Shown here: positions 6,411 to 13,348 of the stretch, one piece after another
Numbering within the stretch: position 1 is the first letter of the stretch
How the letters are laid out: each line of letters starts with the position of its first letter
Origin: Lewinellaceae bacterium
Lineage (GTDB): Bacteria > Bacteroidota > Bacteroidia > Chitinophagales > Saprospiraceae
DNA length: 13,418 bases
Assembly (NCBI GenBank): GCA_020636315.1
Contig: JACJYA010000034.1
Location: 1-13,418 of the forward strand
Reading direction: 5' to 3'
Made by a program: the position numbers and the translations under genes
The notes under the pieces: generated by a model
Told to the model about the DNA's origin: nothing
The model's database searches: none
The model's input: the letters and a program-made list of their open reading frames with translations, nothing else

Positions 6411-8135
6411 CTAACGCGCAAACCGCCTCCTTCTCACCCAGTTGTAAAACACCCCGAAAGCCAGCAGGAAGGCCAGCGGCAGGCCGATGTTGAACAACTG
6501 CCAGAAGGCGGTTTCCTCCTTGGCCTTTACGGTATCCAAAAGGCGAAGGCGAACATCCTTACCCCGGGCCTCTATCACCCCCTTATTATCCAGCAGGTAT
6601 TCAACGGCATTCATCAGCAGGTCTTTGTTGGCAAACAGGTAGCGGTCGAACTCATTGTAGCCCAGGGGGCTGAACGACTGGTTTTTGAGGTTGACCTTAT
6701 TCTTGGCCACATCCCCGTCCGATACAACGATCATCCTCGTTGGCTCACTTTGAGCCCTGAATTCCATGCCCAGTTGCCGGAGGCCATCGAGCATGCTTTC
6801 AGAGACCCGGTTTTCATACATGGAAGGGAATACGCCATCCAGGGCCATAGCCAGCGCCCTCGGTTCCTGGTTAAATTTACTCGGGTCCAGATCGTAGCGG
6901 AGAAAATCAAAATTCATTTCCACAGGGATCAACTGTACCCGGGTATTGGGTGAAGAACGAAGCAATACGGTTTTCTCCACATCCGTCCTGGTTTTTATAT
7001 CGGTATCGATCGAACTGGCGTACAGCAGGTTGACGGCGCCCAGGCTCTTAACCACCGGATGGCTGGACTGCGGAGTGACGACCAGGTGATAGGGGTAACG
7101 AAAATAATCGAACTGCGGAGCATTGCCCACCAGCCCGGTTGCCAGCGGAATGGTGGAACACTGCATATCCAGGACCAGGTCGGGCTGTATCCTTATACCG
7201 TACTTGAACAAAAGGTCATCCAGGTTGAGGGCGTACTCGTTGGGGTAATAGCTCTTCCGGCCGCGCAGGCTGTCCAGGTTGACGGCCACCTTATCCAGCA
7301 GCCAGAGTACTTTCCCTCCGTTCATCACGTATTGGTCTATCTTGAACTTGTTCCTTTCCGAGAAAGGCCGGGTGGGTTTGGCAATAATGAGCACCGAGGC
7401 CTCCTGCCCGATACTGACCACGCTGTCGAGATAAACCCGTCCCGTCTCATAGAACTCGCGAAGCGACTTTTCCAGGCTGGCCGTCTCCATAGGGCTCAAC
7501 TCTCCCTGACCCTCCGTAAAGAGGATATTCGGCTTGCGGGACAGCTGCAGCTTTTGAATGGCATTAGCCAGTTTGTATTCCAGAAGGCCGACAGAATTGT
7601 TCAGGGTAACTTCGGGAGGCACACCCGGGACCTCATTTTCCAGCAGGTTGATCGTAAACTCCCGGTTCTTATAATAAATAATGGCGTAGGGGTAGATCAG
7701 TTTCTCAGAAGTCCCCTCAACTCCCTTTACCCGAAGGTTGACCGGGTTGATCCCGTCTTTTGACAACTGCTCTCTGCGCTTATTGATCTGTTCTGTGGTT
7801 CCGGCTCCCGGATCTTCAAATTCGTATTCCACATACCCGGAAGCGGAGCGGAAGTCATCGAGAACGTCGCGGGTTGCCGCCTGCAGCCGTTTGAAGCCCG
7901 CCGGGAAATCCCCCTCCAGCAACACCTTGATGAAAACCACATCATCCAGGCCTTCAAGCAGATTGCGGGTAGCATCGGTCAGGGTATAGCGCTTTTCCTC
8001 GGTCAGGTCCAGGCTTCCATAAAGTGCCCTGCCGTTGATGCGCGCATTGGCCAGGATATTGAGAAACAACAATACTCCTGCAAACAGCCCGAGCTGAAGC
8101 AGCGATTGTAATTTCCTGTTTTTCATATTGCTCAT
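6411..8135 (-). CDS. gldG: GldG, auxiliary component of the gliding-associated ABC transporter
   Basis: 574 residues, close to the usual GldG length. One transmembrane helix lies near the N-terminus (about 12-29, LLQLGLFAGVLLFLNILAN). A large extracytoplasmic body follows, beginning SLDLTEEKRYTLTDATRNLL, typical of the GldG/ABC_transp_aux family. A second helix lies near the C-terminus (about 547-564) and ends in the basic tail WVRRRRFAR. In Flavobacterium, GldG works with GldF and GldA as an ABC transporter linked to gliding; the transported substrate is unknown. It follows gldF by 88 bp, which contain a stem-loop and octamer repeats. Two in-frame ATGs lie at the start (8135 and 8126); I take the first, and the second is almost as good. 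Confidence 0.88.
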   Translation of the reverse strand: MSNMKNRKLQSLLQLGLFAGVLLFLNILANARINGRALYGSLDLTEEKRYTLTDATRNLLEGLDDVVFIKVLLEGDFPAGFKRLQAATRDVLDDFRSASGYVEYEFEDPGAGTTEQINKRREQLSKDGINPVNLRVKGVEGTSEKLIYPYAIIYYKNREFTINLLENEVPGVPPEVTLNNSVGLLEYKLANAIQKLQLSRKPNILFTEGQGELSPMETASLEKSLREFYETGRVYLDSVVSIGQEASVLIIAKPTRPFSERNKFKIDQYVMNGGKVLWLLDKVAVNLDSLRGRKSYYPNEYALNLDDLLFKYGIRIQPDLVLDMQCSTIPLATGLVGNAPQFDYFRYPYHLVVTPQSSHPVVKSLGAVNLLYASSIDTDIKTRTDVEKTVLLRSSPNTRVQLIPVEMNFDFLRYDLDPSKFNQEPRALAMALDGVFPSMYENRVSESMLDGLRQLGMEFRAQSEPTRMIVVSDGDVAKNKVNLKNQSFSPLGYNEFDRYLFANKDLLMNAVEYLLDNKGVIEARGKDVRLRLLDTVKAKEETAFWQLFNIGLPLAFLLAFGVFYNWVRRRRFAR

Positions 8136-8158
8136 TGTTTTCTGTTCTGGATATTAGG

Positions 8159-8174
8159 GTGTAAGGGTGTAAAA
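8159..8174 (-). repeat. Octamer pair GTGTAAGG/GTGTAAAA
   Basis: Two units in 8-bp phase (8159-8166, 8167-8174), in the GTG orientation. They form the left half of the third GTG-spacer-CAC inverted pair in the window; the partner is at 8201-8216. Confidence 0.75.
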
Positions 8175-8178
8175 GAGA

Positions 8179-8201
8179 GGCGTCCCGGAAGCTCCGGCGC
8201 C
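8179..8201. other. GC-rich stem-loop between gldF and gldG
   Basis: GGCG (8179-8182) pairs with CGCC (8198-8201), and CCGGA (8185-8189) pairs with TCCGG (8193-8197) around a 3-nt loop, with a 2-nt bulge on one side. The flanking octamers (GGTGTAAA against TTTCCACC) can lengthen the stem imperfectly. No T-run follows on either strand, so it is not a standard intrinsic terminator. It could tune gldG expression relative to gldF or protect a processed end. Confidence 0.55.
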
Positions 8202-8216
8202 TTTCCACCTTTCCAC
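8201..8216 (+). repeat. CTTTCCAC octamer, two copies
   Basis: Perfect copies at 8201-8208 and 8209-8216. The following CTCCTCCC leads straight into the gldF stop (complement of 8224-8226). Positions 8200-8237 are G-free on the plus strand. Confidence 0.8.
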
Positions 8217-8223
8217 CTCCTCC

Positions 8224-8955
8224 CTACCACTTCCTCCGCTCCAGAGAAACCACCGTCATCATAATGAATAAGGCGATGAGAGAAAGGAAGTAAACGATGT
8301 CGCGGGTATCGATCAGTCCGCGGCTGATGGAGGCGTAATGGTAATCAATACCGAACATCTGGACGACATCATCCACCTTGCCGACAAACACCGGCAGCCG
8401 GCTCAGGAAATCAAATCCCCAGTGAATGAAAAAACACAGGAAAGCCGCTACGATGAAGGCCACGATCTGATTGGCCGACAAAGAAGAGGCAAACAGGCCG
8501 ATGGCCGCAAAGGCAGCGGCCAGAAAGAACAGGCCGATATAGGAGCCCAGAATGGCGCCCGAATCGAGATTGCCCTGAGGCGAGCCCAACTGATATACGG
8601 TATAGTAGTACAGCCAGGCCGGCAACAGGGCAAAAGCAATCAGCAGCAGGCTGGCAAAGTACTTGCCCAGAATGATCTGCAGGTCCGTAACCGGCCGGGT
8701 CACCAGCAGTTCGATGGTGCCGGCCTGCTGCTCCTCAGCGAGTAAACGCATGGTGATAGCAGGGATCAGGAAAACAAAGATCATCGGAGCGACCTCAAAA
8801 AGCTGATCGAGGCTGGCGTAGTTACCATTCAACAGGCTGGTATCCGGAAATACGAACATCACCAACCCCATGATCACCAGGAAAACCCCGATAACGATGT
8901 ACCCGATCAGGGAACTGAAAAATGCGTTAACTTCCTTAAGGAACAGGCTCAGCAT
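8224..8955 (-). CDS. gldF: GldF, ABC-2 type permease of the gliding-associated transporter
   Basis: 243 residues, the normal GldF size. It is an inner-membrane permease with about six hydrophobic helices (roughly residues 17-36, 56-72, 98-118, 136-157, 162-182 and 219-237). The conserved cytoplasmic coupling segment of ABC-2 permeases follows the second helix (MRLLAEEQQAGTIELLVTRP, about 69-88), where the ATPase docks. It would pair with GldA (ATPase) and GldG. The start ATG at 8955 gives MLSLFLKEVNAFF, the usual ABC-2 N-terminus. It lies 40 bp downstream of the exported protein gene in the same transcription unit. Confidence 0.88.
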   Translation of the reverse strand: MLSLFLKEVNAFFSSLIGYIVIGVFLVIMGLVMFVFPDTSLLNGNYASLDQLFEVAPMIFVFLIPAITMRLLAEEQQAGTIELLVTRPVTDLQIILGKYFASLLLIAFALLPAWLYYYTVYQLGSPQGNLDSGAILGSYIGLFFLAAAFAAIGLFASSLSANQIVAFIVAAFLCFFIHWGFDFLSRLPVFVGKVDDVVQMFGIDYHYASISRGLIDTRDIVYFLSLIALFIMMTVVSLERRKW

Positions 8956-8995
8956 ATTTTTCGTCGCAGTTTAAGTATCTGTAAAGATCGGCGAT

Positions 8996-9670
8996 TCAAT
9001 TCTTTACCGGCACATAAGCCGGGTTTCGGTCATCGTAGATCAGCAGGCATTTATACAACTTTTCCTCCGCCTCCTTATCCGACAATTCATCCACGGTGCG
9101 CCAGAGCTGCGGGTCATCCGTTATCCAGTCGAGGAAAGCCTCTTTGCCGAAAACCTCCCTGCGGCCGTCCTGGAAATGAAGCATTCTTTTGCGAACTACC
9201 GTTTCTTCCCGGGAGATGGCTCCTTTTCGGAAAGGCCGGCCGGTCAACGGGTTGTACGCCGCCATTTCGATTGTCCTGGATTCTTCCGCCTCATAAGTAT
9301 AATAGCAGATGCGGCCCCGAACACGAAGGCCCGCGAAAACCATAACCTGCTTGCTGGTTGCCGTGTCCGGCAGCAGGATGTAGGGCGTCCCCTTTAAGCA
9401 GATCCCCCAAATTGAATCCGAAGGCAAAAAGGAGCCATCCTTTTTTCGGATATATTCCGCCTGCGCCATAAAAGCCTGCCGGCTGGTCACCAGTTGGGCA
9501 TCCACTTCGTCCCAGCTCAGAGAAGGCCGGTTGGCCTGAAAGTCTTCAAAGGCCAGATAAACGCCATCGGTAAACTGAAAGTCCCGGGTAACCTGAACGC
9601 TGTCGGGCTGGGCTGCCCCGACGGCAGCGGCCATTAAAAGAACGGCAGGTATGTACAGGCGGAGCGTCAT
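8996..9670 (-). CDS. Exported protein of unknown function between gldA and gldF
   Basis: 224 residues, family not recognised. It begins with a clear signal peptide (MTLRLYIPAVLLMAAAVGAA, likely cleaved just before Gln21), so the mature protein is periplasmic or surface. It has no further membrane helix and no lipobox cysteine. A segment near the N-terminus, GVYLAFEDFQANRPS (about 36-50), resembles a motif seen in several secreted Bacteroidota proteins of unknown function; the remainder is mixed alpha/beta with no catalytic pattern I can identify. It starts 3 bp after the gldA stop codon, so it is almost certainly co-transcribed and probably translationally coupled. Its place inside the gldA-gldF-gldG set suggests a partner or substrate of the transporter; this is inference from context alone. 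Confidence 0.75.
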   Translation of the reverse strand: MTLRLYIPAVLLMAAAVGAAQPDSVQVTRDFQFTDGVYLAFEDFQANRPSLSWDEVDAQLVTSRQAFMAQAEYIRKKDGSFLPSDSIWGICLKGTPYILLPDTATSKQVMVFAGLRVRGRICYYTYEAEESRTIEMAAYNPLTGRPFRKGAISREETVVRKRMLHFQDGRREVFGKEAFLDWITDDPQLWRTVDELSDKEAEEKLYKCLLIYDDRNPAYVPVKN

Positions 9671-9673
9671 AAG

Positions 9674-10579
9674 TTATCGCGTCAGTTTTTGGAACACTTC
9701 ATCGATCTCATATACTTCTTTATGCAATTCCAGCAGTTTGAGGTTATTCTCCACCGCAAAATCGAAAACGGCGCCGCGCAGGTCTGTTTCCGGCCCGGCA
9801 ATGAGCTGAAACCGGTTACCGCCCAGTTCGCGCAGCTCTTTCAGGAACGGAACGGACTGAAGCGCCTTGCGGGGAGGCGCTTTCTGGAACTCCACGGTAA
9901 CCACCGACTCGGCCGAAATGCGGTGCTGAAGCCCCTCGATGGAATCATCGGCCACGATCTTTCCCCGGTTGATGATCAGCGCCCGGTCGCATATCGCCTT
10001 GACCTCCTGCATGATGTGAGTGGAAAAGATGACGGTCTTCTCCTGCCCCAGTTGCCTGATCAGCCGGCGTATATCGGCCAGTTGGTTGGGGTCCAGGCCG
10101 GAGGTAGGTTCATCCAGGATGAGAACATCCGGGCCGTGCAACATGGCCTGAGCCAGCCCCACCCGCTGCCGGTAACCTTTGGACAGGGCGCCGATGAGCT
10201 TGTGCTGCTCCCGGCCAAGGCCGGTCAGCTCTATCATCTCTTCCACCCGTTTTCTGATATTGCTGAGCTTGTGCAGGCGGGCAATAAACCTCAGGTATTC
10301 CCGTACATACATATCCTTATAGAGCGGGTTGTGTTCCGGCAGGTACCCAATCCTGCGGCGGGCTTCCATAGGTTGCTCCGCGACGTCAAACCCACATACC
10401 GTCGCCGTACCTTCATCCGGAGGAATAAATGACGTGATCATCTTCATCGTAGTGGTCTTACCCGCACCGTTGGGGCCGAGAAAGCCCAGCACCTCTCCGG
10501 GTTTTGCCTGGAAGGAGATATCATCAACCGCTTTTTGGGTTCCGAAAATTTTGGTCAGGTTCTGTACGGCTACCGACAT
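9674..10579 (-). CDS. gldA: GldA, ATP-binding subunit of the gliding-associated ABC transporter
   Basis: 301 residues from the ATG at 10579. An open frame continues upstream to 10717, but those 46 residues are proline-rich and unlike the family, and a -7 promoter box lies inside that stretch, so I reject the longer start. All ABC ATPase motifs are present: Walker A GPNGAGKT (35-42), the Q-loop region GYLPEHNPLY (Glu-His where other ABC proteins have Gln, as I recall for GldA), signature LSKGYRQR (132-139), Walker B VLILDEP (152-158), D-loop SGLD and H-loop His188. It powers GldF/GldG; in Flavobacterium johnsoniae gldA mutants lose gliding. As the first gene of the unit, it sits directly after the promoter. 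Confidence 0.88.
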   Translation of the reverse strand: MSVAVQNLTKIFGTQKAVDDISFQAKPGEVLGFLGPNGAGKTTTMKMITSFIPPDEGTATVCGFDVAEQPMEARRRIGYLPEHNPLYKDMYVREYLRFIARLHKLSNIRKRVEEMIELTGLGREQHKLIGALSKGYRQRVGLAQAMLHGPDVLILDEPTSGLDPNQLADIRRLIRQLGQEKTVIFSTHIMQEVKAICDRALIINRGKIVADDSIEGLQHRISAESVVTVEFQKAPPRKALQSVPFLKELRELGGNRFQLIAGPETDLRGAVFDFAVENNLKLLELHKEVYEIDEVFQKLTR

Positions 10580-10605
10580 GTTTGTTCCTGCTTTATGAGG
10601 CCCCG

Positions 10606-10613
10606 CAAAACTA
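10606..10613 (-). promoter_or_regulatory. Bacteroidota -7 box for the gldA operon
   Basis: On the minus strand this reads TAGTTTTG, a full match to TAnnTTTG, 26 nt upstream of the gldA ATG. A GGAA stretch closer to the ATG may help ribosome binding. No TTTG is evident at -33. The direct repeats GGCAGA (10631-10636, 10643-10648) and the palindrome CCCCGGGG (10653-10660) lie just upstream and could be operator sites. Confidence 0.5.
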
Positions 10614-10781
10614 CTAAATTTATAAGAACTGGCAGACGGCCAGGCAGAAGCCCCCCGGGGAGGCCGTTCATTTATTGCCGGAATGGGGTATTTTACTAAC
10701 GCCGGAGGTTCACTCACTGCATGAAAAACAGTTCTTAAAGTTTTGTTAAGTTATTTTGCTTTCCCTCCCAGGTTTATAAAA

Positions 10782-10850
10782 CTACAACAGGGTTACGCCG
10801 CCTTAACCCGGCGACTCCAACAGGCGCCGGAAGACAACATAACCCTGTAG
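10782..10850. other. Long imperfect stem-loop in the gldA upstream region
   Basis: ACAGGGTTA (10787-10795) is perfectly complementary to TAACCCTGT (10840-10848). With a 3-nt bulge the outer CTAC (10782-10785) also pairs with GTAG (10847-10850). An inner hairpin pairs CGCCG (10796-10800) with CGGCG (10809-10813). On the minus strand the stem is followed by TTTTAT, so it may end transcription of the gene at 10913-11248, but the T-run is weak. It could instead be a structured RNA or a protein-binding site. Confidence 0.6.
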
Positions 10851-10859
10851 ATTCCCGTC

Positions 10860-10891
10860 AGAACTTCACACTGCAAACGATAACAAGTTCT
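10860..10891. other. Inverted repeat AGAACTT...AAGTTCT
   Basis: AGAACTT (10860-10866) pairs perfectly with AAGTTCT (10885-10891) across an 18-nt spacer, 9 nt from the larger stem-loop. Another small stem follows (AGGC 10893-10896, GCCT 10903-10906). The 10580-10912 gap contains no credible gene; apart from these structures and the gldA promoter I see nothing in it. Confidence 0.5.
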
Positions 10892-10912
10892 CAGGCGGAA
10901 ACAGCCTATGCT

Positions 10913-11248
10913 TTATACTTTGACCATATCGCCGACGAAATCATTGACGGAGATCACCTTGCCCCTGGCATTGGTGATGTCAAAGTAATTTCCCCAGCCC
11001 TCTTCCTGCACCGCTTTTTCCAGCATGTGAACATGGCCCCGATTGGGCAGTTTCCACACGGCCAGATAGCGATATTCCGAATCCAGCGGCGCGGCTTCAT
11101 CACATACGGCAAATCCCACCAATTCGGCTTTAAGGCCTTTCATCCGGTTTACGCCCGGAGCAAGTATGGAAAGAAATTCTTCCCGCTGTTCACAAGGCAG
11201 GTTATTCCATTCGGGCTTTGGCTTCCACAATTCAACGTAGAGGTACAT
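10913..11248 (-). CDS. Small soluble protein, MYLYVELW family (possibly DUF6616)
   Basis: 111 residues with no signal peptide or membrane helix, so cytoplasmic. It starts MYLYVELWKPKPEWNNLP and carries AELVGFAVCD, YRYLAVWKLPN and NARGKVISVNDF. The pattern of beta strands with aromatic residues suggests a ferredoxin-like alpha/beta barrel such as the dimeric antibiotic-monooxygenase fold. I recall this type as DUF6616, but that name is from memory. No catalytic function can be stated. It stands alone, divergent from the AraC-type gene across a 192-bp gap. A near-consensus -7 box on the minus strand (CATCTTTG, complement of 11274-11281) may drive it. Confidence 0.75.
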   Translation of the reverse strand: MYLYVELWKPKPEWNNLPCEQREEFLSILAPGVNRMKGLKAELVGFAVCDEAAPLDSEYRYLAVWKLPNRGHVHMLEKAVQEEGWGNYFDITNARGKVISVNDFVGDMVKV

Positions 11249-11411
11249 AACGTTCTTGTTTCATTAAACAAACAAAGATGGCGGGGCGCCGCCTCTTTCT
11301 GGATCTTTCGCCCATTAAGTTAAGTATTGGAAAATAGCAGATTAATGACTGATAGCAATAAAGCCGGTGACTTTTAGCACCACTTCCCCGCTCTGCTTGC
11401 CATTTAATGCT

Positions 11412-11419
11412 TAATTTTA
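11412..11419 (+). promoter_or_regulatory. Weak -7-like box for the AraC-type gene
   Basis: TAATTTTA matches the Bacteroidota -7 consensus TAnnTTTG except for the last base, and lies 21 nt before the ATG. In the same divergent gap (11249-11440), GGTG (11366-11369) and CACC (11378-11381) form a short inverted repeat that could be an operator. Low confidence. Confidence 0.25.
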
Positions 11420-11440
11420 GCCGGAACGGACCAATGACCT

Positions 11441-13288
11441 ATGCGAAAAAGCTTAGCCGTTGTGGGATGCTTTCTGCTGGCACTGGCTATGAGTGCCCAG
11501 GTTACCTTTATTATTGAATCCCTTCCGCCCAATACCCCGGATTCGGATTCCCTATTCCTCAGCGGTGCTTTCAACAACTGGGAACCGGGAAACCCGGATT
11601 ATTCGTTCCGGAAGGATGGATCCGGCCGTTTCTTTCTCACCCTGAACCTTCCCCACCGGCAGCATTTCGAGTACAAGGCCACCCGAGGCGCATGGGAAAA
11701 AGTTGAAACCAATGCCTTCGGCCAGTTTGTTCCCAACCGCCATTACGATGGACAAAGTGATACGGTATGGCTCAAAATACTGAGCTGGGATGACCTGCCT
11801 GTCAACTCCCGGTATGGTTGGGCCACCATCACGGTGGAAAAGGTGCCGGACAATACCCCTCCGGACGCTTCTCTCTATGCCGTAGGCAGTTTCAATGACT
11901 GGCATCCCGGCGACCCCGACTATCTGCTGGAAGAACAGGAAGATGGAACCTATAAGGTGCGTATTCCGCTCATGGAGGATACCACTTTCTACAAATTCAC
12001 CCGCGGCAGTTGGGAGACCATCGAAGGAAGGCGTAACGGCCAAGCACGGGTCAACCGCCAGTTTATCCTCGGAGAACAGGCTCCTTCCGGGGTAATAGCC
12101 ACCGTAGAATCCTGGGAAGACCTGGCCGGCAACCCCATCAACTTTTATACCTTCTTATTACTGCTGGCTGCCTTCCAGGGATTGCTGCTGATCCTGGCCA
12201 TCAATACCCTGCAGAACAACAACCGGGCGGCCAATCGCGTGTTGTCGGCCTTACTGCTCCTGCTTTCCCTTGCCCTGGCGGGAAGGGTATCAACTTATGA
12301 TCGGGATATTTTCAACCGGATACCCCGCCTGTTGGTGCTGCCCGATTTCATTTATTTCACCTATGCCCCTGTCTTTTTACTCTATATCAACCGCCTGTTG
12401 AGGTCTCCCGGCCGGGACAAGCTGGGGATCAGCTGGTGGCATTTCATTCCGTTCCTGCTCCAGGTTGCCCTTTATCTTCCTCTTTTCCTGATGCCCAGAG
12501 AGGAGTTCATCGCCAAAGTAGTCAACCAGGAGTTCAAAAGTTTTTTTGCCTGGTCAGGTGGTTTTGCCCTCGTTTTCAATTGCATATACTGGTTCCTTTG
12601 CCGGCGGACCATAAAACAATACGAACGGGAATCCGAAGACACTCACGCTTTCGAGCCCAACCTTGAATTCCTGCGGGTGGTCATGTGGCTCAAGTTCGCC
12701 TGCCTGGCCATCTGGGCCGCCACCTACCTGATCGGGGCGGCCGGCCTCCTTCTGGAGCAGGATATGAGCTTCATTACAGAAAAAACCACTGACACCCTGT
12801 GGGTGGCGTTCTCCCTGACCGCCTTTTTCCTCGGCTACTACACCATGCGGCAACCTGAGATATTCAAGCTCCCGCCCCCAGATACCCCCCCGTCTGAAGA
12901 AGGGCAGGAAGAAAAAGAAAAAGCAGATTCCATGGGCAGTGAGGAAATGCAGGAGATCAAAGAACGGCTCGAAGCCTCAATGCAAAAAAAACAGCCCTAT
13001 CGCAACCCCGGCCTCAGCCTCAATGCCCTGGCAAATATGGCGGACACCACGCCACACTCCCTGTCCAGAGTCATTAATGAAGGATATGGAATGAACTTCA
13101 ATGACTTCATCAATTCCTACCGCATCGAGGAATTTAAGCGCCTCGCCCAACAGGAAGAATATCAGAACCATACCCTGCTCGCCATCGCCTTTATCGTCGG
13201 TTTCAACTCCAAATCGGCTTTCAACCGCTCTTTCAAGAAACTGGAAAACTGCACCCCACGGGAATACCTCAAAGAAGTGGCGGAGTGA
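11441..13288 (+). CDS. Membrane-spanning AraC-type regulator with two starch-binding-like domains
   Basis: 615 residues. A signal peptide (1-20, cleavage near SAQ) is followed by two tandem copies of a CBM20/glycogen-binding-like beta domain (about 21-118 and 128-228). Matching landmarks are SGAFNNWEPGNPDY against VGSFNDWHPGDPDY and YKATRGAWEKVE against YKFTRGSWETIE. Seven hydrophobic helices follow (about 235-254, 265-282, 301-320, 330-350, 368-386, 414-435, 452-468). A charged linker (480-515) leads to a complete AraC-type DNA-binding domain with both helix-turn-helix units (about 526-568, LNALANMADTTPHSLSRVI; and 578-613, AIAFIVGFNSKSAFNRSF). The exported N-terminus and seven helices place the HTH in the cytoplasm. 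I infer sensing of an alpha-glucan or other sugar outside the cell and direct control of genes from the membrane. The ligand and targets are unknown. A terminator-like hairpin follows the stop. Confidence 0.85.
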   Translation: MRKSLAVVGCFLLALAMSAQVTFIIESLPPNTPDSDSLFLSGAFNNWEPGNPDYSFRKDGSGRFFLTLNLPHRQHFEYKATRGAWEKVETNAFGQFVPNRHYDGQSDTVWLKILSWDDLPVNSRYGWATITVEKVPDNTPPDASLYAVGSFNDWHPGDPDYLLEEQEDGTYKVRIPLMEDTTFYKFTRGSWETIEGRRNGQARVNRQFILGEQAPSGVIATVESWEDLAGNPINFYTFLLLLAAFQGLLLILAINTLQNNNRAANRVLSALLLLLSLALAGRVSTYDRDIFNRIPRLLVLPDFIYFTYAPVFLLYINRLLRSPGRDKLGISWWHFIPFLLQVALYLPLFLMPREEFIAKVVNQEFKSFFAWSGGFALVFNCIYWFLCRRTIKQYERESEDTHAFEPNLEFLRVVMWLKFACLAIWAATYLIGAAGLLLEQDMSFITEKTTDTLWVAFSLTAFFLGYYTMRQPEIFKLPPPDTPPSEEGQEEKEKADSMGSEEMQEIKERLEASMQKKQPYRNPGLSLNALANMADTTPHSLSRVINEGYGMNFNDFINSYRIEEFKRLAQQEEYQNHTLLAIAFIVGFNSKSAFNRSFKKLENCTPREYLKEVAE

Positions 13289-13289
13289 A

Positions 13290-13317
13290 CTCCCTTATAA
13301 AGCCTGGGAGGGTTTTT
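13290..13317 (+). terminator. Intrinsic terminator after the AraC-type gene
   Basis: CTCCC (13290-13294) pairs with GGGAG (13306-13310) around an 11-nt loop, followed by GG and TTTTT (13313-13317). It starts 2 nt after the stop codon. The stem is short, so termination may be partial. Confidence 0.5.
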
Positions 13318-13348
13318 GGTTTCTGGTTTCTGGGTTTCCGGGTTTTCT
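13311..13348. repeat. GGTTTCT tandem repeat
   Basis: Units GGTTTTT (13311-13317), GGTTTCT (13318-13324), GGTTTCT (13325-13331), GGGTTTCC (13332-13339) and GGGTTTTCT (13340-13348). It is a short repeat with a period of about 7 bp, downstream of a gene, similar to the degenerate copy at 1309-1330. Nothing else is recognised from here to the window end. Confidence 0.7.

Noticed and set aside
10580..10717. A 46-residue N-terminal extension of GldA
   Set aside because: The residues are unlike the family, and the consensus -7 box at 10606-10613 lies within it. The ATG at 10579 gives the normal GldA start.
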